The notes below the pieces were generated by a model, which was not told the origin of the DNA, did not search any database, and saw only the letters and a list, made by a program, of their open reading frames with translations. From the NCBI GenBank assembly GCA_035628995.1, contig DASPIR010000023.1:310001-374000 (forward strand): a stretch of DNA of 64,000 nt. The letters are read 5' to 3'. This DNA comes from Clostridia bacterium (GTDB taxonomy: Bacteria; Bacillota; Clostridia; Lutisporales; Lutisporaceae). Positions 1 through 7,903 of the stretch are shown here, piece after piece. Position numbers and translations under genes: made by a program. Position 1 is the stretch's first letter; each line of letters opens with the position of its first letter.

Positions 1-317
1 GTGAGCTGTGGTACAACAAGTCTAATCATCTTTCCATCATTTGAAGGATTGATGCCCAAATCTGACTTTAGTATAGCTTTTTCAATGCTTGGAATAGACT
101 TGGTATCCCATGGTGTTATGGTAAGTACCCTTGGTTCCGGGGCAGCTAAGTTTGCCAGCTGGTTTAAAGGTGTAACTGTTCCGTAGTATTCTACAGTTAT
201 CCGATCCAAAAGACTAGGATTTGCACGTCCTGCCTTCAGTGTAGCGAGCTCGTGCCTCAATACGCTCAGGGTCTTTTCCATTTTATCCTGCATGCCTTTT
301 TCAATATCCTTAACCAT
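1..317 (-). CDS. frr: Ribosome recycling factor, N-terminal part (runs off window)
   Basis: RRF splits post-termination ribosomes together with EF-G so subunits can be reused. The first 105 residues are visible, beginning [10 protein letters not shown], and include the RRF helix segment around [14 protein letters not shown] and the DPxxITVxYYG-like stretch (RITVEYYG). The family is about 185 aa, so roughly 80 C-terminal residues lie outside the window. The ATG at 317-315 follows AAGGAGG, which overlaps the last codons of pyrH; the two genes are probably translationally coupled. It is the last visible gene of the rpsB-tsf-pyrH-frr cluster. Confidence 0.95.
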   Translation of the reverse strand, partial: MVKDIEKGMQDKMEKTLSVLRHELATLKAGRANPSLLDRITVEYYGTVTPLNQLANLAAPEPRVLTITPWDTKSIPSIEKAILKSDLGINPSNDGKMIRLVVPQL

Positions 318-320
318 TTG

Positions 321-1034
321 CTAATCCTCCTTTACTACTGTGCCTATCTCTTCACCCATAACTGCTCTAATTATATTATCAGGGTTTTTGAGGTCAAATA
401 CAAGTATTGGTATTTTATTATCCCTGCATAAGGATGCTGCTGTAGAATCCATTACGCCTAATCCCTTGTTTATTACATCAATATATGATATCTTATCAAA
501 TTTCTTGGCATCTTTGTTTGTAACCGGATCGCAGTCATATACACCGTCAACTTTTTTGGCCATCAGTATAATATCTGCTTCAATTTCTGCAGCTCTAAGG
601 GCAGCTGTAGTATCAGTAGAGAAATATGCGTTGCCTATGCCGGATGCAAATATCACTACTCTTCCTTTTTCCAAATGCCTTATCGCTTTTCTTCTTATAT
701 ACGGTTCTGCAATCTGTCTCATCTCAATGGCTGTCTGCACACGTGTAGGCACGTTTATTCCTTCTAAGGCATCCTGCATTGCCAGAGCATTGATAACTGT
801 CGCAAGCATTCCCATATGGTCGGCAGTTGTCCTGTCCATCCCCTCGCCGCTTCTGCCTCTCCAGAAATTACCGCCGCCAACTACTATAGCCACTTCTACC
901 TGGAGCTCCCTCAGTGTCTTTATTCTTTCTGCAATGCTCAGAAGCGTATCGTGATTCAATCCGGAAGCCTTATCTCCAGCCAGTGCTTCGCCGCTAATTT
1001 TCAGTATCACTCTTTTATACTTTACGTCACTCAT
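321..1034 (-). CDS. pyrH: UMP kinase
   Basis: Phosphorylates UMP to UDP in pyrimidine nucleotide synthesis; bacterial PyrH is a hexameric amino-acid-kinase-fold enzyme under UTP/GTP control. The 237 aa product has the normal length, with KISGEAL near residues 12-18, GGGNFWRG at 53-60 and the nucleotide-binding [12 protein letters not shown] region near 150. The frame is open 31 codons further upstream, but GGAGGT stands 9 bases before the ATG at 1034, which gives the canonical [12 protein letters not shown] start. The tsf terminator lies inside the extended frame, which also argues against the longer start. Confidence 0.96.
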   Translation of the reverse strand: MSDVKYKRVILKISGEALAGDKASGLNHDTLLSIAERIKTLRELQVEVAIVVGGGNFWRGRSGEGMDRTTADHMGMLATVINALAMQDALEGINVPTRVQTAIEMRQIAEPYIRRKAIRHLEKGRVVIFASGIGNAYFSTDTTAALRAAEIEADIILMAKKVDGVYDCDPVTNKDAKKFDKISYIDVINKGLGVMDSTAASLCRDNKIPILVFDLKNPDNIIRAVMGEEIGTVVKED

Positions 1035-1098
1035 ATATATTATACCTCCAATTAAGCATAAAATTTCTACAAATTCTAAAAAAATCCTTCTGATTTTC

Positions 1099-1126
1099 AA
1101 AAAAAAGAGAACACTTAGTGTTCCCA
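1099..1126 (-). terminator. Terminator after tsf
   Basis: Read on the minus strand, an 8-bp stem with one G-U pair (GGGAACAC / GTGTTCTC) and a TAA loop is followed by a run of Ts. It separates tsf from pyrH, so pyrH-frr may depend on read-through or on its own promoter. Confidence 0.8.
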
Positions 1127-1133
1127 TATTTTT

Positions 1134-1784
1134 TCAGCACTTCTTCATTTGGCTCATTACTTCCTCAACGAAGTTGTCTTCCTTCTTTGCCAGGCCTTCA
1201 CCTTTTTCAAATCTTACGAATCTTCTTATGGAAAGGTTCTCGCCTATTTTTGCAATCATTGAAGAAAGCATATCCTGCACCGTCTTGTCTGTATCCTTTA
1301 TAAAGGGCTGTTCAAGCAGGCAAATTTCCTTGTAATACTTTTCGATTCTGCCTTCTACCATTTTTTCAATGATTTTTTCAGGTTTTCCTTCATTCAAAGC
1401 CTGAGCTTTAAATATTTCTCTTTCCTTCTCTATTACATGTGGATCAACTTCTTCTCTTCTCACATATAAAGGATTAGTAGCTGCAACCTGCATTGCCATG
1501 TCTCTTACAAACTGTCTGAACTCTTCGTTCTTGGCAACAAAGTCTGTTTCGGAGTTAACTTCGATAAGAACTCCAATCCTTCCGCCCCCGTGTATGTACG
1601 CGTCAACTATGCCTTCACTTGCGATTCTGCCAGCTTTTTTAGCTGCGGCAGCAAGTCCCTTTTCTCTAAGAATTTCAATGGCTTTTTCCATGTCTCCGTT
1701 GCTTTCTGTAAGGGCTTTTTTGCAGTCCATCATACCAGCGCCGGTTCTTTCTCTTAATTCCTTAACAGCTGAAGCTTCAATCAT
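1134..1784 (-). CDS. tsf: Elongation factor Ts
   Basis: Guanine nucleotide exchange factor that regenerates EF-Tu-GTP. The 216 aa protein is the short EF-Ts type. It has the N-terminal UBA-like helix pair ([16 protein letters not shown], residues 10-25) and the EF-Tu-contacting [10 protein letters not shown] motif at 80-89. GGAGGCG precedes the ATG. It follows rpsB, as in nearly all bacteria, with a hairpin between them. Confidence 0.96.
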   Translation of the reverse strand: MIEASAVKELRERTGAGMMDCKKALTESNGDMEKAIEILREKGLAAAAKKAGRIASEGIVDAYIHGGGRIGVLIEVNSETDFVAKNEEFRQFVRDMAMQVAATNPLYVRREEVDPHVIEKEREIFKAQALNEGKPEKIIEKMVEGRIEKYYKEICLLEQPFIKDTDKTVQDMLSSMIAKIGENLSIRRFVRFEKGEGLAKKEDNFVEEVMSQMKKC

Positions 1785-1820
1785 TTTATTTCGCCTCCTA
1801 TGTAATATGCGTATATTGTT

Positions 1821-1844
1821 AAAAAGGCGGCTATCGCCGCCTTT
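1821..1844 (-). terminator. Attenuator/terminator hairpin between rpsB and tsf
   Basis: A GC-rich inverted repeat AAAGGCGGC / GCCGCCTTT with an AUA-type loop is followed on the minus strand by Ts (TTTTTAA). In this position it probably lowers tsf expression relative to rpsB rather than ending all transcription. Confidence 0.75.
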
Positions 1845-1861
1845 AAATACTTACCAAGCAG

Positions 1862-2560
1862 TTACTCAGCAAGCTGTTCGCCCTGTCTAGCTTCAATAAC
1901 AGCATCTGCAATTTTTGAAGTAAGAAGTTTTACGGCTCTTATAGCATCGTCGTTACCAGGTATTGGATAGTCAATTTCCTCAGGGTCACAATTAGTATCA
2001 ACTATTGCAACTATCGGAATACCAAGAATGTGTGCTTCCTGTATTGCTATTTTTTCCTTCCTTGGGTCAACGACAAAGAGCGCTCCTGGAGCACCATTCA
2101 TGTTCTTGATACCGCCCAGGTTCTTCTCGAGTTTTTCCATTTCGCCTCTAAGCTTAATAACTTCTTTCTTTGGAAGAACCTCGAAAGTTCCGTCTTCTTG
2201 CATTTTCTCAAGTTGATTCAATCTTTCGATTCTTTTCCTGATTGTCTTGAAGTTAGTGAGCATTCCGCCCAGCCATCTCTGATTAACATAGTACATGTTT
2301 GCTCTGAGAGCTTCTGACTCGATTGACTCCTGTGCCTGTTTCTTTGTTCCTACGAAAAGTATGTCCTTACCTGAAGCAGATACTTCTTTTATGAAGTTAT
2401 ATGCTTCATCAACCTTCTTTACTGTTTTCTGAAGATCGATGATGTAAATGCCATTCCTCTCCGTAAAAATGTACTCTGCCATCTTCGGGTTCCATCTTCT
2501 TGTCTGGTGTCCGAAGTGTACGCCAGCTTCTAAGAGCTGTTTCATTGAAATCACTGACAT
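1862..2560 (-). CDS. rpsB: 30S ribosomal protein S2
   Basis: Small-subunit protein S2, 232 aa, full length, starting [27 protein letters not shown], which is the conserved S2 N-terminus. The S2 signature region ([15 protein letters not shown]) and the basic coiled-coil insertion are present, as is the [13 protein letters not shown] region near the end. GGAGGT precedes the ATG. A promoter and leader are visible upstream. It lies next to the flagellar operon, as in B. subtilis, but with a terminator and repeat element between. Confidence 0.97.
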   Translation of the reverse strand: MSVISMKQLLEAGVHFGHQTRRWNPKMAEYIFTERNGIYIIDLQKTVKKVDEAYNFIKEVSASGKDILFVGTKKQAQESIESEALRANMYYVNQRWLGGMLTNFKTIRKRIERLNQLEKMQEDGTFEVLPKKEVIKLRGEMEKLEKNLGGIKNMNGAPGALFVVDPRKEKIAIQEAHILGIPIVAIVDTNCDPEEIDYPIPGNDDAIRAVKLLTSKIADAVIEARQGEQLAE

Positions 2561-2600
2561 TAAAATTACCTCCTATGGTTTTTTCCTCCACGATCGTCAT

Positions 2601-2636
2601 ATTCTTTATGGACTCTTAGAGCACCCCGCAAAGAAT
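2601..2636 (-). promoter_or_regulatory. rpsB leader hairpin
   Basis: In the roughly 100-base rpsB 5' leader the minus-strand RNA can pair ATTCTTT with AAAGAAT (7 bp), enclosing an inner GCTCT-AA-GAGTC type hairpin. Many r-protein operons carry autoregulatory leaders. I cannot say from sequence alone that S2 binds here. Confidence 0.4.
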
Positions 2637-2663
2637 CAAATCATGTGTGTTTTTACCTTAAAT

Positions 2664-2692
2664 AGTTTACCATATAACAAATTTATTGGCAA
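2664..2692 (-). promoter_or_regulatory. rpsB promoter (sigma-A type)
   Basis: On the minus strand: -35 TTGCCA (2692-2687), exactly 17 bases, then -10 TAAACT (2669-2664). Transcription would start near 2657, giving a leader of about 97 bases before the rpsB ATG. Confidence 0.7.
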
Positions 2693-2701
2693 TACAAATT
2701 T

Positions 2702-2796
2702 GTTACGCGTTTCGGGTTTCGCGTTACGCGTATATTAGGGTGATTCTTCGAAGCCCTACTAAAATGCTCGCAACTCGTAACTCGTAACTCGCAACC
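2702..2796. repeat. Heptad repeat element, copy 1
   Basis: Left array (2702-2730): four 7-base units GTTACGC, GTTTCGG, GTTTCGC, GTTACGC plus G. Right array (2767-2796): four units CTCGCAA, CTCGTAA, CTCGTAA, CTCGCAA plus CC, which is the inverse orientation of GTTNCGN. The 36-base spacer contains TTCTTCGAAGCC. The same layout recurs at 39819-39918 and, shortened, at 51514-51548. The remaining intergenic bases on either side (2561-2904) hold the rpsB promoter/leader and the operon terminator; I see no gene. Confidence 0.9.
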
Positions 2797-2878
2797 AATC
2801 CTCTATACGAATGCCAACAATATCCCTTATAGTTTTATTATCTTGTGAAAATTTATACTTCAATTTCCCTGTAAATTG

Positions 2879-2902
2879 AAAAATTCCAGGCTAAGCCTAG
2901 AA
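2879..2902 (-). terminator. Terminator of the flagellar/chemotaxis operon
   Basis: On the minus strand TTCTAGGC-TTA-GCCTGGAA forms an 8-bp stem (one G-U) followed by five Ts. It sits immediately after the last gene of the 34 kb operon, whose stop codon is at 2905. Confidence 0.8.
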
Positions 2903-2904
2903 CT

Positions 2905-3390
2905 TTATTTCGTTAATATTTTTATTATATCATCATAGCCTGAATTTTTGGGTATTTCGAAATTGCCAATCTTCAGCTTATCATCCTTTTTTACCTCTTC
3001 AAGCCTCTTTAAGAAGGCCTTTGTATCTTTTATGAGACCACTTTCCTTAAGAAGGTCTGCAATGCCTTCAGAGCTCATCCCGCCCTTAACATTTATTGTT
3101 ATTTTTCCTGATGCTGCTTGTTTAGCTGGTGTAGGAGTTGGTGTTATTTTTGCTGGAGCTGGCGTTGGCGTAGGTGTTGGTGTTCCAGTAGGAGACGGTG
3201 TTATAGTAGGAGACGCTGGTGTTTGATATATCTCTTCATTGGTAAGTACAGTAAGGCTGTGCTTTGCTGCTTCCCTTTTTATTTCTTCTACTGTCAGCTC
3301 TCTACTGCTTAAGTTTATATTTACCATTGATGAAAATATCAAGCCTATTCCTATGCCCAGAGTTATATTCTTAAGGTTATAGTATCCCAT
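2905..3390 (-). CDS. Membrane-anchored protein with MltG/YceG-type LysM-like domain
   Basis: 161 aa. One N-terminal membrane segment (about 8-28), a short helix, a Pro/Thr-rich low-complexity linker (about 57-90), then a small alpha/beta domain (about 95-160) with the pattern INVKGGMSSEGIADLLKESGLI, like the substrate-side LysM-like subdomain of MltG (YceG) transglycosylases. The catalytic YceG domain is absent, so this is not an MltG enzyme; wall or peptidoglycan attachment is an inference. It ends the flagellar operon and abuts the upstream gene (shared base at 3390), implying co-translation. Role in motility unknown. Confidence 0.7.
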   Translation of the reverse strand: MGYYNLKNITLGIGIGLIFSSMVNINLSSRELTVEEIKREAAKHSLTVLTNEEIYQTPASPTITPSPTGTPTPTPTPAPAKITPTPTPAKQAASGKITINVKGGMSSEGIADLLKESGLIKDTKAFLKRLEEVKKDDKLKIGNFEIPKNSGYDDIIKILTK

Positions 3391-3899
3391 TATTCTACCT
3401 CATTCTTCAAGGATAGTATCAGCATTACCTCTCCCTGTCCTATGCTCATCTGTTTGGCAATGTCAGTTATACTCATGCCCTGTGAAGCATAGTCAAATAC
3501 TGTCTGCTGTTTTGGGTTGAGCTTTTCCTCAAAACCTTTATCCTTATCCACATCATCATTTGTTATCTTCTTTTTCTTGTTTACAGCGATAATGGGAGAA
3601 AATGGTGCTACATTCTCCTTCTTCTCAATAACAGCATTATTTATGGCAGCATTGGCAAGATTTCTCTGTTCTTCTCTAAGACTTTTCAGCTTTTCTTCAA
3701 TTTCCTTTACTACCATTTCAGAAGTATAATTCAGTTCGGATATTATTTCATCAGCATCTTCAATTACTTTTTTTATTTCCTGTTCCTTTACGTCAATGTT
3801 GAAATAAATATCCTCGCCCTTTAATTTATCCAGGAAAATGAGTGTTATGGTGGCTAAAACAGCAAATATTCCAAATCCCATTAGCACATAGTTTATCAT
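3390..3899 (-). CDS. SwrB-like single-pass membrane protein (DUF6115 type)
   Basis: 169 aa with an N-terminal membrane helix (about 5-24), a long charged coiled-coil-like region (about 36-85), a linker, and a C-terminal helix-turn-helix-like segment (LNPKQQTVFDYASQGMSITD onward, about 127-165). This plan and its position after sigD and before rpsB match B. subtilis SwrB (YlxL), which promotes activation of the flagellar export apparatus. The functional equivalence is inferred from order and topology rather than strong sequence identity. Confidence 0.65.
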   Translation of the reverse strand: MINYVLMGFGIFAVLATITLIFLDKLKGEDIYFNIDVKEQEIKKVIEDADEIISELNYTSEMVVKEIEEKLKSLREEQRNLANAAINNAVIEKKENVAPFSPIIAVNKKKKITNDDVDKDKGFEEKLNPKQQTVFDYASQGMSITDIAKQMSIGQGEVMLILSLKNEVE

Positions 3900-3912
3900 G
3901 AGAGCACCCCAT

Positions 3913-4233
3913 TTATATTCTTATATCAATTTTAGTCAAAGATCTTCCCTTGGATTCTTTTAGCTGTACATCTTTCTCTCCAGGCTGCCCATCCCTGCGT
4001 TCTTTTTCGTGGCCGCTCTGTTTCTCTTTTTGTTGTCCTTCCCTGTCCACTTTTTTCCCTTGGGCTTTTTTTGTTTCGATTACTTGCTTCGTATTTTTTT
4101 CTTGCTGCTGCTGTTCTTTATGAATGTTGATATTAAGATTGCTCTTTTCTTGTTCGCTTTCTATATTTCTCGCTTTCTGCAATTCTGGAAGCTTGGGTAT
4201 CATTGTCTGCAGGTCAACAGGCCTTATAGTCAT
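3913..4233 (-). CDS. Small highly charged protein of unknown function
   Basis: 106 aa, beginning MTIRPVDLQTMIPKLPELQK. After this short hydrophobic N-terminal motif it is almost entirely Lys, Glu, Gln and Arg and is predicted to be disordered. No family recognised. The ATG at 4233 follows GGGGGAG by 8 bases; an ATG three codons upstream has no comparable site. It lies between fapA and the SwrB-like gene, spaced 13-24 bases, in the same operon. Confidence 0.65.
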   Translation of the reverse strand: MTIRPVDLQTMIPKLPELQKARNIESEQEKSNLNINIHKEQQQQEKNTKQVIETKKAQGKKVDREGQQKEKQSGHEKERRDGQPGEKDVQLKESKGRSLTKIDIRI

Positions 4234-4257
4234 GACAATCACTCCCCCATAAATTAT

Positions 4258-6066
4258 TTACACATCGTCGTAGGAACCCATTTTTATCTCAGCATTCGCT
4301 CTATAGAACGAAACAAATTTTATTGAGTCTTTAATATACATCATGCTACTTCCGATTATTATCCTGCTGCCAGGGTAAATTATGTCATAAACCTTTATCT
4401 TGCCTCTTGAAAGCTCCTCAAAATAAACTTCGAGTTCATTCTGTTCACAAAGGATCTTTTCAAGCTTCTGCTGGAGCTGCAGCTTCAACTGAACAGACTT
4501 TGCCAAAAGGAGCTTCTTATCAAGAGGCAGCTCTGTATTCTTGCTCATCTTTGTAAGAAGATCAACTGCTTTGGTTGTCTTATCCAAATTTTCAGCAATC
4601 TGCTTTGTCTCGGTCTTTATCTCCTCATATTTCTTTCTCATGTCAGGATTAATGCCAACCTCCAGCTCAGTTATGGTGGCCATCGGAGACCCTATAACCT
4701 TTGCTTTGATCTCTTCTCCTACCTTAAAGGTACCTCCAACCAGCAGGCCTTTCCTGCCGTTTGATTCCAGCTTTCTTCCACAAATAATCTGGCTGTGCAT
4801 TATTGCATCACTCTGTATATTTCCCTTAACTTCAACCTTACAGTTTTCCATGAACTTTGCAATGAGATCTCCTTCGCAGAAAAGCTCTCCCTTGTTCATT
4901 CCCTGTATGCCTCTATGGAGTATTATGTTGCCGTTAGATTTTATAAGCGCTCCTTCTACGACTCCATATACTTCAACATCCCCTTCAGCCTCAATTACAA
5001 AGCCTGTGAGTACATTGCCCATTACGACAACCTTGCCATTAAACCTTATATTCCCTGTAGAATTATCTACATTATGTTTTACTTCATATACCGAGAATAC
5101 GTTTACTTTTCCATCCAGAACTTTAACCTCGCCATCGACTGTAGCGGTGAGCTCGAGTCCATCTTTACTTACTTCAACATTCTTTCCTCTCGGTAATACA
5201 AGCTTCCGTCCGTCTTTGCCTGCAACCTCGACACCTTTTACATTTTTACCCGGTATTCCCGCTGTCTGCGGCGTCAAGGTTACCAGCTTCTGTCCAATCT
5301 TTACATTTTTTATTAAAGATAATTCATGATAGTCAATCTTTCCGTCCTTGTCGATATTAATTGATCTTTCGCTTGACATGTCAAAATAATATGAAAGTAC
5401 TGCATCCTGCCCCGCATAAGGTACAATACCTTCTGCTATAAGTATTTCTCTGTCATATGCTTTTAAAGCAACTGCGTTCTTTATTTCACTGTCCTTTATA
5501 TTAAATACAACACCATTAAGCTTAAGTGCTTCGTATATTGCTTTCTCTGTTATTTCCGCTCCCCCAATAGGCTTGGTTAAAGTAATAAAAGCCTGCATGT
5601 TGTCATTTGACAGCTTGACTAAGCATTCACTGTCTATCATTCTCTGATTTTGGGGTTCAGCTATCTTTATCCAGCTATCATGACCTCCGACTTCTACTGA
5701 CTGTTTGATTTTAGTCAAGTCTACACTCTGAATTCTGCGCAGGTCAATTTTAGTTACAATGTCTACCATCGTAACTCCCGATTCTATTTTAATATATACT
5801 CCATCTTCTCTGAACTCAAAATCAATATGCTTGTCCTTCGCCTTTTGACTCTCATTAAGGATGTTGTCAATACTATTCTCGATAACCGCAAGAGTCTTCT
5901 GCTCTCCTAACGAAAACTTGATTTTATAGTATGAGGAAAATAGATTTTTCTTGCTTTCGAGCACTTCGATATGAAGCTCAGCTTTGTTAACTTTAAGGCG
6001 TTGCATACCTTCTGCTATTAACTTGTCATAATCCTTACCCTCAAGAATAATATACTCATTCCCCAT
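4258..6066 (-). CDS. fapA: FapA / DUF342 family protein
   Basis: 602 aa. N-terminal Jag-N/KOW-like region (about 1-60), then the long DUF342/FapA core rich in short beta-strand repeats (a polar bactofilin-like helix pattern such as GNVLTGFVIEAEGDVEVYGVV around 345-365), then a coiled coil (about 475-550) and a small C-terminal beta domain. In Vibrio, FapA is a polar factor for flagellar assembly; in clostridial flagellar operons its job is not established. It lies 15 bases after sigD, in the operon. Confidence 0.8.
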   Translation of the reverse strand: MGNEYIILEGKDYDKLIAEGMQRLKVNKAELHIEVLESKKNLFSSYYKIKFSLGEQKTLAVIENSIDNILNESQKAKDKHIDFEFREDGVYIKIESGVTMVDIVTKIDLRRIQSVDLTKIKQSVEVGGHDSWIKIAEPQNQRMIDSECLVKLSNDNMQAFITLTKPIGGAEITEKAIYEALKLNGVVFNIKDSEIKNAVALKAYDREILIAEGIVPYAGQDAVLSYYFDMSSERSINIDKDGKIDYHELSLIKNVKIGQKLVTLTPQTAGIPGKNVKGVEVAGKDGRKLVLPRGKNVEVSKDGLELTATVDGEVKVLDGKVNVFSVYEVKHNVDNSTGNIRFNGKVVVMGNVLTGFVIEAEGDVEVYGVVEGALIKSNGNIILHRGIQGMNKGELFCEGDLIAKFMENCKVEVKGNIQSDAIMHSQIICGRKLESNGRKGLLVGGTFKVGEEIKAKVIGSPMATITELEVGINPDMRKKYEEIKTETKQIAENLDKTTKAVDLLTKMSKNTELPLDKKLLLAKSVQLKLQLQQKLEKILCEQNELEVYFEELSRGKIKVYDIIYPGSRIIIGSSMMYIKDSIKFVSFYRANAEIKMGSYDDV

Positions 6067-6081
6067 AAAAACACCATCCCA

Positions 6082-6822
6082 TCATTCAAATGCGATTTTG
6101 AATCTGTTCTTAAGCCTTATAATTGCTTTAGTATGCAGCTGCGATACTCTCGACTCTGATATATTGAGAAGCTTTCCTATCTCTTTATATGTAAGCTCAT
6201 CATAATAATAGAGTGATACTACCTTTTTCTCTTTTTCAGGCAATGTGCTGATAGCATCTGTCAGTATTTCTGTAACTTCGATATTTTCAACCACACTCTC
6301 AGGTGTCTCTATCTGTTTATCCTCTTCGCTGCTGGTTACATCTCTCTTCTGTTCAAGTAAATCATCCAACGATACTATTGAGTATGTTGTTATATTCTGT
6401 ATCTTCTTCTGAAAATCCTCTATTGATAATCCGAAGCTATCTGCCATTTCCTCATCGTTAGCAGGTCTGCCAAGCTTGTTCTCCATCTCATAATATGCTT
6501 TTTCAATTTCTTTTGATTTTTGTCTTACAGATCGGGGAAGCCAATCTATAGCTCTGAGTTGGTCTATAATAGCGCCTCTGATCCTTAGTTGGGCATAGGT
6601 ATCAAACTTTACTCCCCTGGAAAAGTCATATTTATCGATAGCATCAATCAAGCCAAATATGCCATAGCTTACGAGGTCGTCGAATTCAACGTTGCTTCCA
6701 TAGCTTGCATACAGCCTGCCTGCTACAAACTTAACCAGATATGTATATTTAAGTATAAGCTCTTCGCGTATACCTGCATCCTTTGTTTTGGAATATGTTT
6801 CCCATAGATTGATAAGATCCAT
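6082..6822 (-). CDS. sigD: RNA polymerase sigma-28 factor (FliA/SigD/WhiG family)
   Basis: 246 aa, normal for the family. Region 2 spans about 25-95, including the core-binding FDDLVSYGIFGLIDAIDKYD segment and RGAIIDQLRAIDWLPRSVR. Region 3 is about 96-150, with ENKLGRPANDEEMADSFGLS. Region 4 is about 190-240, with TYKEIGKLLNISESRVSQLH, the -35-recognition helix-turn-helix. It directs transcription of late flagellar, filament, receptor and autolysin genes. Being near the distal end of a 34 kb operon ties its level to completion of that transcript, as known for B. subtilis sigD. Confidence 0.95.
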   Translation of the reverse strand: MDLINLWETYSKTKDAGIREELILKYTYLVKFVAGRLYASYGSNVEFDDLVSYGIFGLIDAIDKYDFSRGVKFDTYAQLRIRGAIIDQLRAIDWLPRSVRQKSKEIEKAYYEMENKLGRPANDEEMADSFGLSIEDFQKKIQNITTYSIVSLDDLLEQKRDVTSSEEDKQIETPESVVENIEVTEILTDAISTLPEKEKKVVSLYYYDELTYKEIGKLLNISESRVSQLHTKAIIRLKNRFKIAFE

Positions 6823-6846
6823 GATATACCTCCGTAGTGTGTATTG

Positions 6847-7236
6847 TTAGTCCTGTTCATTCTGATCGTACTCGCCCATATAAACAGGATTTACTTCAAC
6901 AAATTCATTGTCATCGCCATCATCCATGCTCATAAATTCTTCATCGTCTAGAGGAGGTACCTTTATATCCAACATAGATTTGTTAACATTGTGGTTTTCT
7001 TCTAATTCTGCTGTTCTTCCATCCTTATCACGGGTGGTCTTGCCTAGGTTGCTGCATTCTACAGCATTTTTAACTGTTTTCGTAACCATATAACCGAATA
7101 TACCGAATACTATAGTTACAACAATACATCTAATCATAAGTGCAGAAAAATTTATGTTGCTGCTAACTCCGATTGCAATATTTATCAATAGTGCAGTAAG
7201 TACTATTATTATTGGCATGTTATCGGTGATATTCAT
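6847..7236 (-). CDS. Two-pass membrane protein with acidic tail, unknown function
   Basis: About 129 aa. Two hydrophobic segments near the N-terminus (NMPIIIVLTALLINIAIGV and LMIRCIVVTIVFGIFGYMVT) are followed by a cytoplasmic-looking, strongly acidic tail (DDEEFMSMDDGDDNEF). No family recognised. The frame also opens at an ATG at 7251, but GGAG stands 9 bases before the second ATG (7236) and nothing useful precedes the first. It lies between cheD and sigD. A perfect 22-base palindrome is 18 bases upstream of the chosen start. Confidence 0.65.
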   Translation of the reverse strand: MNITDNMPIIIVLTALLINIAIGVSSNINFSALMIRCIVVTIVFGIFGYMVTKTVKNAVECSNLGKTTRDKDGRTAELEENHNVNKSMLDIKVPPLDDEEFMSMDDGDDNEFVEVNPVYMGEYDQNEQD

Positions 7237-7254
7237 CTCAGAAAACTCCATTCA

Positions 7255-7276
7255 ATATATTTCGTACGAAATATAT
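7255..7276. promoter_or_regulatory. Perfect 22-bp palindrome
   Basis: Centre TTCGTACGAA flanked by ATATAT on both sides; perfectly self-complementary. It lies in the 180-base gap between cheD and the small membrane-protein gene. The rest of the gap has an imperfect long-range inverted repeat (GTATGTTTTGTGAA near 7316 against TTCACAACATAC near 7388) and no gene. It could be an operator or an mRNA structure. Confidence 0.6.
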
Positions 7277-7416
7277 CCCTTGATTAAGGCTTTGTCGCCG
7301 GAGGGACAATGCCAGTATGTTTTGTGAAAAGTACATTTTTGATAACACAAATGCAGATGCTTCTACTGCTTTGTTATGATAAATACTTCACAACATACAT
7401 GCTATACTTTGCATTA

Positions 7417-7902
7417 TTATATCTGTTTCATTCCATAACCTATTGTTTTTATTAATAATATACCAGTCTCTGAATATAATTCAATAGTACGTCCATAATT
7501 CCCCCCAGTGTCCTCTGCAATTATAGGAACATTGAGTGACTTCAAGGTCTCTTTTGTAGCTGTTACATTTCTTGCACCTATCCTCATGATGTCACTTGCA
7601 TCATTGAAATTGAACATTTGAGAGCCCCCAGCTATTTTACTTACTAGCTTGCTTCTTTTTGCACCCATTTTGATCATATCTTCAATAAGCTTTATTATTC
7701 CAGTGTCTGCAAACTTTGCTATGTTGCTGTTATTCTTTATTTGTGCGCTGCTTGGGAGCATTATATGTGCCAGTCCTGAAATCTTTGTAGATGGATCATA
7801 AAGACAAATCCCGACACAGGAACCAAGTCCAAGTGTAGTGAGTATCCCGGGACTATATGCAGTATTAAGATCTGCCATTCCAACTTTAATTAACTCAGCC
7901 AT
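7417..7902 (-). CDS. cheD: Chemoreceptor glutamine deamidase
   Basis: 161 aa. CheD deamidates specific glutamines of chemoreceptors and forms a complex with CheC that feeds back on adaptation. The catalytic Cys (Cys29, GLGSCVG) and His (His46, GLAHIMLP) are present, as is the later IAGGSQMF motif. The start codon is two bases from the cheC stop codon, so the two are translationally coupled, consistent with their complex. Confidence 0.95.
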   Translation of the reverse strand: MAELIKVGMADLNTAYSPGILTTLGLGSCVGICLYDPSTKISGLAHIMLPSSAQIKNNSNIAKFADTGIIKLIEDMIKMGAKRSKLVSKIAGGSQMFNFNDASDIMRIGARNVTATKETLKSLNVPIIAEDTGGNYGRTIELYSETGILLIKTIGYGMKQI

Positions 7903-7903
7903 T

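Noticed and set aside
340-954. Long plus-strand open frame opposite pyrH (and similar ones opposite tsf, cheA, fapA, motB, fliK, topA and others)
   Set aside because: Each lies wholly over a well-conserved minus-strand gene, has no ribosome site or family resemblance, and is explained by the complementary codon pattern.
2702-2796. Heptad arrays as a CRISPR or as a transcription terminator
   Set aside because: Units are 7 bases without unique spacers, so not CRISPR. The copies are not followed by T runs in the direction of the genes, so not intrinsic terminators.
2905-3390. Calling the last operon gene a full MltG transglycosylase
   Set aside because: At 161 aa it has only the membrane anchor, linker and LysM-like part; the catalytic YceG domain is missing.
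7277-7416. c-di-GMP (GEMM) riboswitch upstream of the cheD-sigD gap gene
   Set aside because: A CTCCGGC...AAAGCC string drew attention, but the conserved GEMM core and its two-stem order are not present.
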